64,000 bases of DNA, from contig DDVS01000006.1 in NCBI GenBank assembly GCA_002345565.1, forward strand, positions 62,001-126,000. The letters are read 5' to 3'. The translations under genes were made by a program, and so were the position numbers. The number at the start of each line of letters is the position of its first letter. The first letter of the stretch is position 1. Positions 62,589 to 64,000 of this stretch are shown here, piece by piece. The notes beneath the pieces were generated by a model that saw only the letters and a list, made by a program, of their open reading frames with translations, searched no databases and was not told the DNA's origin. Source of the stretch: Flavobacteriales bacterium UBA2306 (GTDB taxonomy: Bacteria; Bacteroidota; Bacteroidia; Flavobacteriales; Weeksellaceae).

Positions 62589-63385
62589 TTAATTTCTGTC
62601 TTTTTGTAATTGGCAGGAACGGAATAAGTAGTTTCCATTCGGGAAAAATCAAATTTCGTATTTTCAATTAATATTTCGTCTGTTTTCTTGGCTTTTATAA
62701 TTATTTTAACACTTTTCGGAAAGCTTTCATTATTAAGAATTTCTCTGTCAGAATAAGTGATTTCTAATTGATCATTATTTTGAATATTGGTTAATAAGAC
62801 GTGGGTCAAGTTAAGATCTTTATCATAATCCAAGGAGATATTATATTCTGTTGTTTTGCCATTTTCAGTGATTTTTTGTGTTTCTTTTGATTCTAAAGTA
62901 AAACCTTGTATTGTAGGAGTTAGTTTATAATCATCATTAGAAACGGGTAGAAATGTTTTTCCTAAAAGTAAATTTTGTAGGGCGTTGTAATCTATGAAAT
63001 TAACATTCAGGAGTTTATTGAGATAGCTAAAGTCTGAATCAATATAGGTTTTGTCTAATTTATAATAGCCTTTAACCCCTTCTGGTGTAGCAACACCGCG
63101 GGCGGCCTGCAAGATAAGCGCAGAAAGATTCATCCAAATCTTTTGTCCATTTTCTATATAAATTATAGCATCTAATGTAGGGATGAATGCGCCGGTTTTG
63201 GCTTCAATTTTACTATTGATTTTAACGGCTTCAAAGGTGGATTTTTTCTGTAAGGATGAAAAAAACTGGGCGTTGTTTTCTATCGGTTTGTTAGTGCTAA
63301 CCGGTTGGTTTTCATTCGTTTTTTTTTGTACGGAGCAAGAGGTGATAAATAATGTTGCTAATAGAGCTAAAAAGGCCTGTTTCAT
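62585..63385 (-). CDS. DUF4292 lipoprotein
   Basis: 266 residues, lipobox FITSC (Cys17). The family segments STFEAVKINSKIEAKTGAFIP and DAIIYIENGQKIWMNLSALILQAARGVATPEGV fit DUF4292, a LolA/LolB-like beta-rich fold. It may bind lipid or lipoprotein in the periplasm, which is inference from fold. It overlaps envC by four bases, so they are translated together. Confidence 0.88.
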   Translation of the reverse strand: MKQAFLALLATLFITSCSVQKKTNENQPVSTNKPIENNAQFFSSLQKKSTFEAVKINSKIEAKTGAFIPTLDAIIYIENGQKIWMNLSALILQAARGVATPEGVKGYYKLDKTYIDSDFSYLNKLLNVNFIDYNALQNLLLGKTFLPVSNDDYKLTPTIQGFTLESKETQKITENGKTTEYNISLDYDKDLNLTHVLLTNIQNNDQLEITYSDREILNNESFPKSVKIIIKAKKTDEILIENTKFDFSRMETTYSVPANYKKTEIK

Positions 63386-63462
63386 ATGATTTTTAAATGA
63401 AGTCTAACAATATTAACGCCAAAAACTGACTTATATTTTTAATACCAGTTATCTAAAAAAAA

Positions 63463-63492
63463 CTTTGTCAAAGTTCGAAAACCCTGACAAAG
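63463..63492 (-). terminator. terminator of the nucleotidyltransferase gene
   Basis: CTTTGTCA / TGACAAAG stem, followed on the minus strand by T8; lies between this gene and DUF4292. Confidence 0.8.
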
Positions 63493-63515
63493 CTGATATG
63501 TTTATTAAATTAAAA

Positions 63516-64000
63516 TTAATCTTTTGAAACGAAATCCAAAACGGAGTAGTCGCCTAAGGAAATTTCCCTTGCTACACCAAAATATTTTGCCGAGTTTCCG
63601 ATCATTGAGTTGCTCAGGTTTCCATGGTCAATGATTGTGTTTTCTTGAATCAATGAGTTGTCAATATTAGAATTGATTACGACAGTGTTATTTCCAAGAG
63701 AGACATTCGGTCCTATTTTAGAGTTTAAGATTTTCACGTTTTCTCCGATGAAACAAGGCGGGATAATCATGCAGTTTTCAATTTCAGCGGATGCTGGATG
63801 TTGAGCCATAGTTTCTTTCTCATATTCCAATATCTTGCTATTAGTTTCAACTGTAGCCGTTTTGTTTCCGCAATCCATCCAATCGTCCACTTTTCCAAGA
63901 GAAAATTTTGCACCTTTTGCTCTAAGATTTTCTAGTGCTGTTGTTAATTGATACTCGCCACCATCAGTGATGTTGTTTTCCATGATGTAGTCAATTTCTG
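63516..64000 (-). CDS. sugar-phosphate nucleotidyltransferase (N-terminus outside window)
   Basis: The C-terminal about 160 residues are present and the frame stays open to base 64000. EIDYIMENNITDGGEYQLT and KVDDWMDCGNKTA are the family's substrate-binding region of RmlA-like nucleotidyltransferases; the tail has a left-handed beta-helix of hexapeptides (IIPPCFIGENVKILNSKIGPNVSLGNNTVV). Usually it makes dTDP- or UDP-glucose for glycans. Exact nucleotide and sugar not determinable from this part. Confidence 0.85.
   Translation of the reverse strand, partial: EIDYIMENNITDGGEYQLTTALENLRAKGAKFSLGKVDDWMDCGNKTATVETNSKILEYEKETMAQHPASAEIENCMIIPPCFIGENVKILNSKIGPNVSLGNNTVVINSNIDNSLIQENTIIDHGNLSNSMIGNSAKYFGVAREISLGDYSVLDFVSKD

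Overview
The window is a gene-dense, AT-rich chromosomal segment from a member of the Bacteroidota, class Flavobacteriia, most like Chryseobacterium and relatives (Weeksellaceae). The main reasons are: TAnnTTTG promoter boxes in front of many genes and almost no Shine-Dalgarno sequences; a PorX-type PglZ response regulator (type IX secretion regulation); bacillithiol synthase BshA; the three-subunit sdhC-sdhA-sdhB complex with a b558-type anchor; DUF2851, DUF4254 and DUF4292 proteins; a 30-residue basic COX24-like protein behind HU; and several intergenic palindromic repeats of flavobacterial type. The genus is an inference from style and gene content; no 16S gene is present. I found no tRNA, rRNA, CRISPR array, prophage or intact insertion sequence.

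Layout. 1-4250: a partial peptide transporter, a secreted protein and a dipeptidyl peptidase IV, all leftward. 4249-6204: tRNA hydroxylase TrhO and 5-formyl-THF cyclo-ligase. 6360-8679: two near-identical small Ala/Asp-rich lipoprotein genes on either side of an opposing two-gene operon (membrane-tethered HTH-like protein plus lipoprotein). 8730-14000: SpoU methylase, LptB, DinB, WYL regulator and an MsbA-like ABC exporter. 14166-18479: cobalamin adenosyltransferase, a secreted protein, thiamine pyrophosphokinase, arginine decarboxylase-like enzyme and a nitroreductase. 18652-25020: HxlR regulator, acyl-CoA carboxylase beta subunit, EamA permease, a PorV/PorQ-like barrel with a secreted partner, 1-Cys peroxiredoxin and a lipoprotein. 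25134-29678: GH3 enzyme, BshA, DUF2851 and PspC. 29777-35459: succinate dehydrogenase operon, interrupted by a DUF2846-like gene, then RpoN. 35598-42912: M13 peptidase, ParE-type toxin with antitoxin, AsnS and a single-chain type IIG restriction-modification enzyme. 42923-49188: RimM, S16, photolyase, nitroreductase, GreA-like protein, TrmD and NDH-2. 49317-52406: cobalamin riboswitch, BtuB-like receptor and a surface lipoprotein. 52627-58147: MutY, HU, the 30-residue protein, RNase G, a lipoprotein and PorX. 58308-64000: L20/L35, then a long leftward run (nucleotidyltransferase, DUF4292, EnvC, TatA, DUF4254, lipoprotein, RibA).

How parts fit together. Vitamin B12 appears three times: a riboswitch-controlled uptake operon, an adenosyltransferase that makes the coenzyme form, and an acyl-CoA carboxylase that could feed a B12-dependent mutase encoded elsewhere. 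Envelope biology is prominent: LptB, EnvC, TatA, DUF4292, peptidases, many lipoproteins and PorX. Thiol and oxidative defence is represented by BshA, peroxiredoxin and two nitroreductases; DNA repair by MutY, photolyase and DinB.

The most promising undescribed locus is 6360-8679. The intergenic spaces also hold at least three kinds of palindromic element, and the COX24-like micro-gene at 54060 is easily missed.
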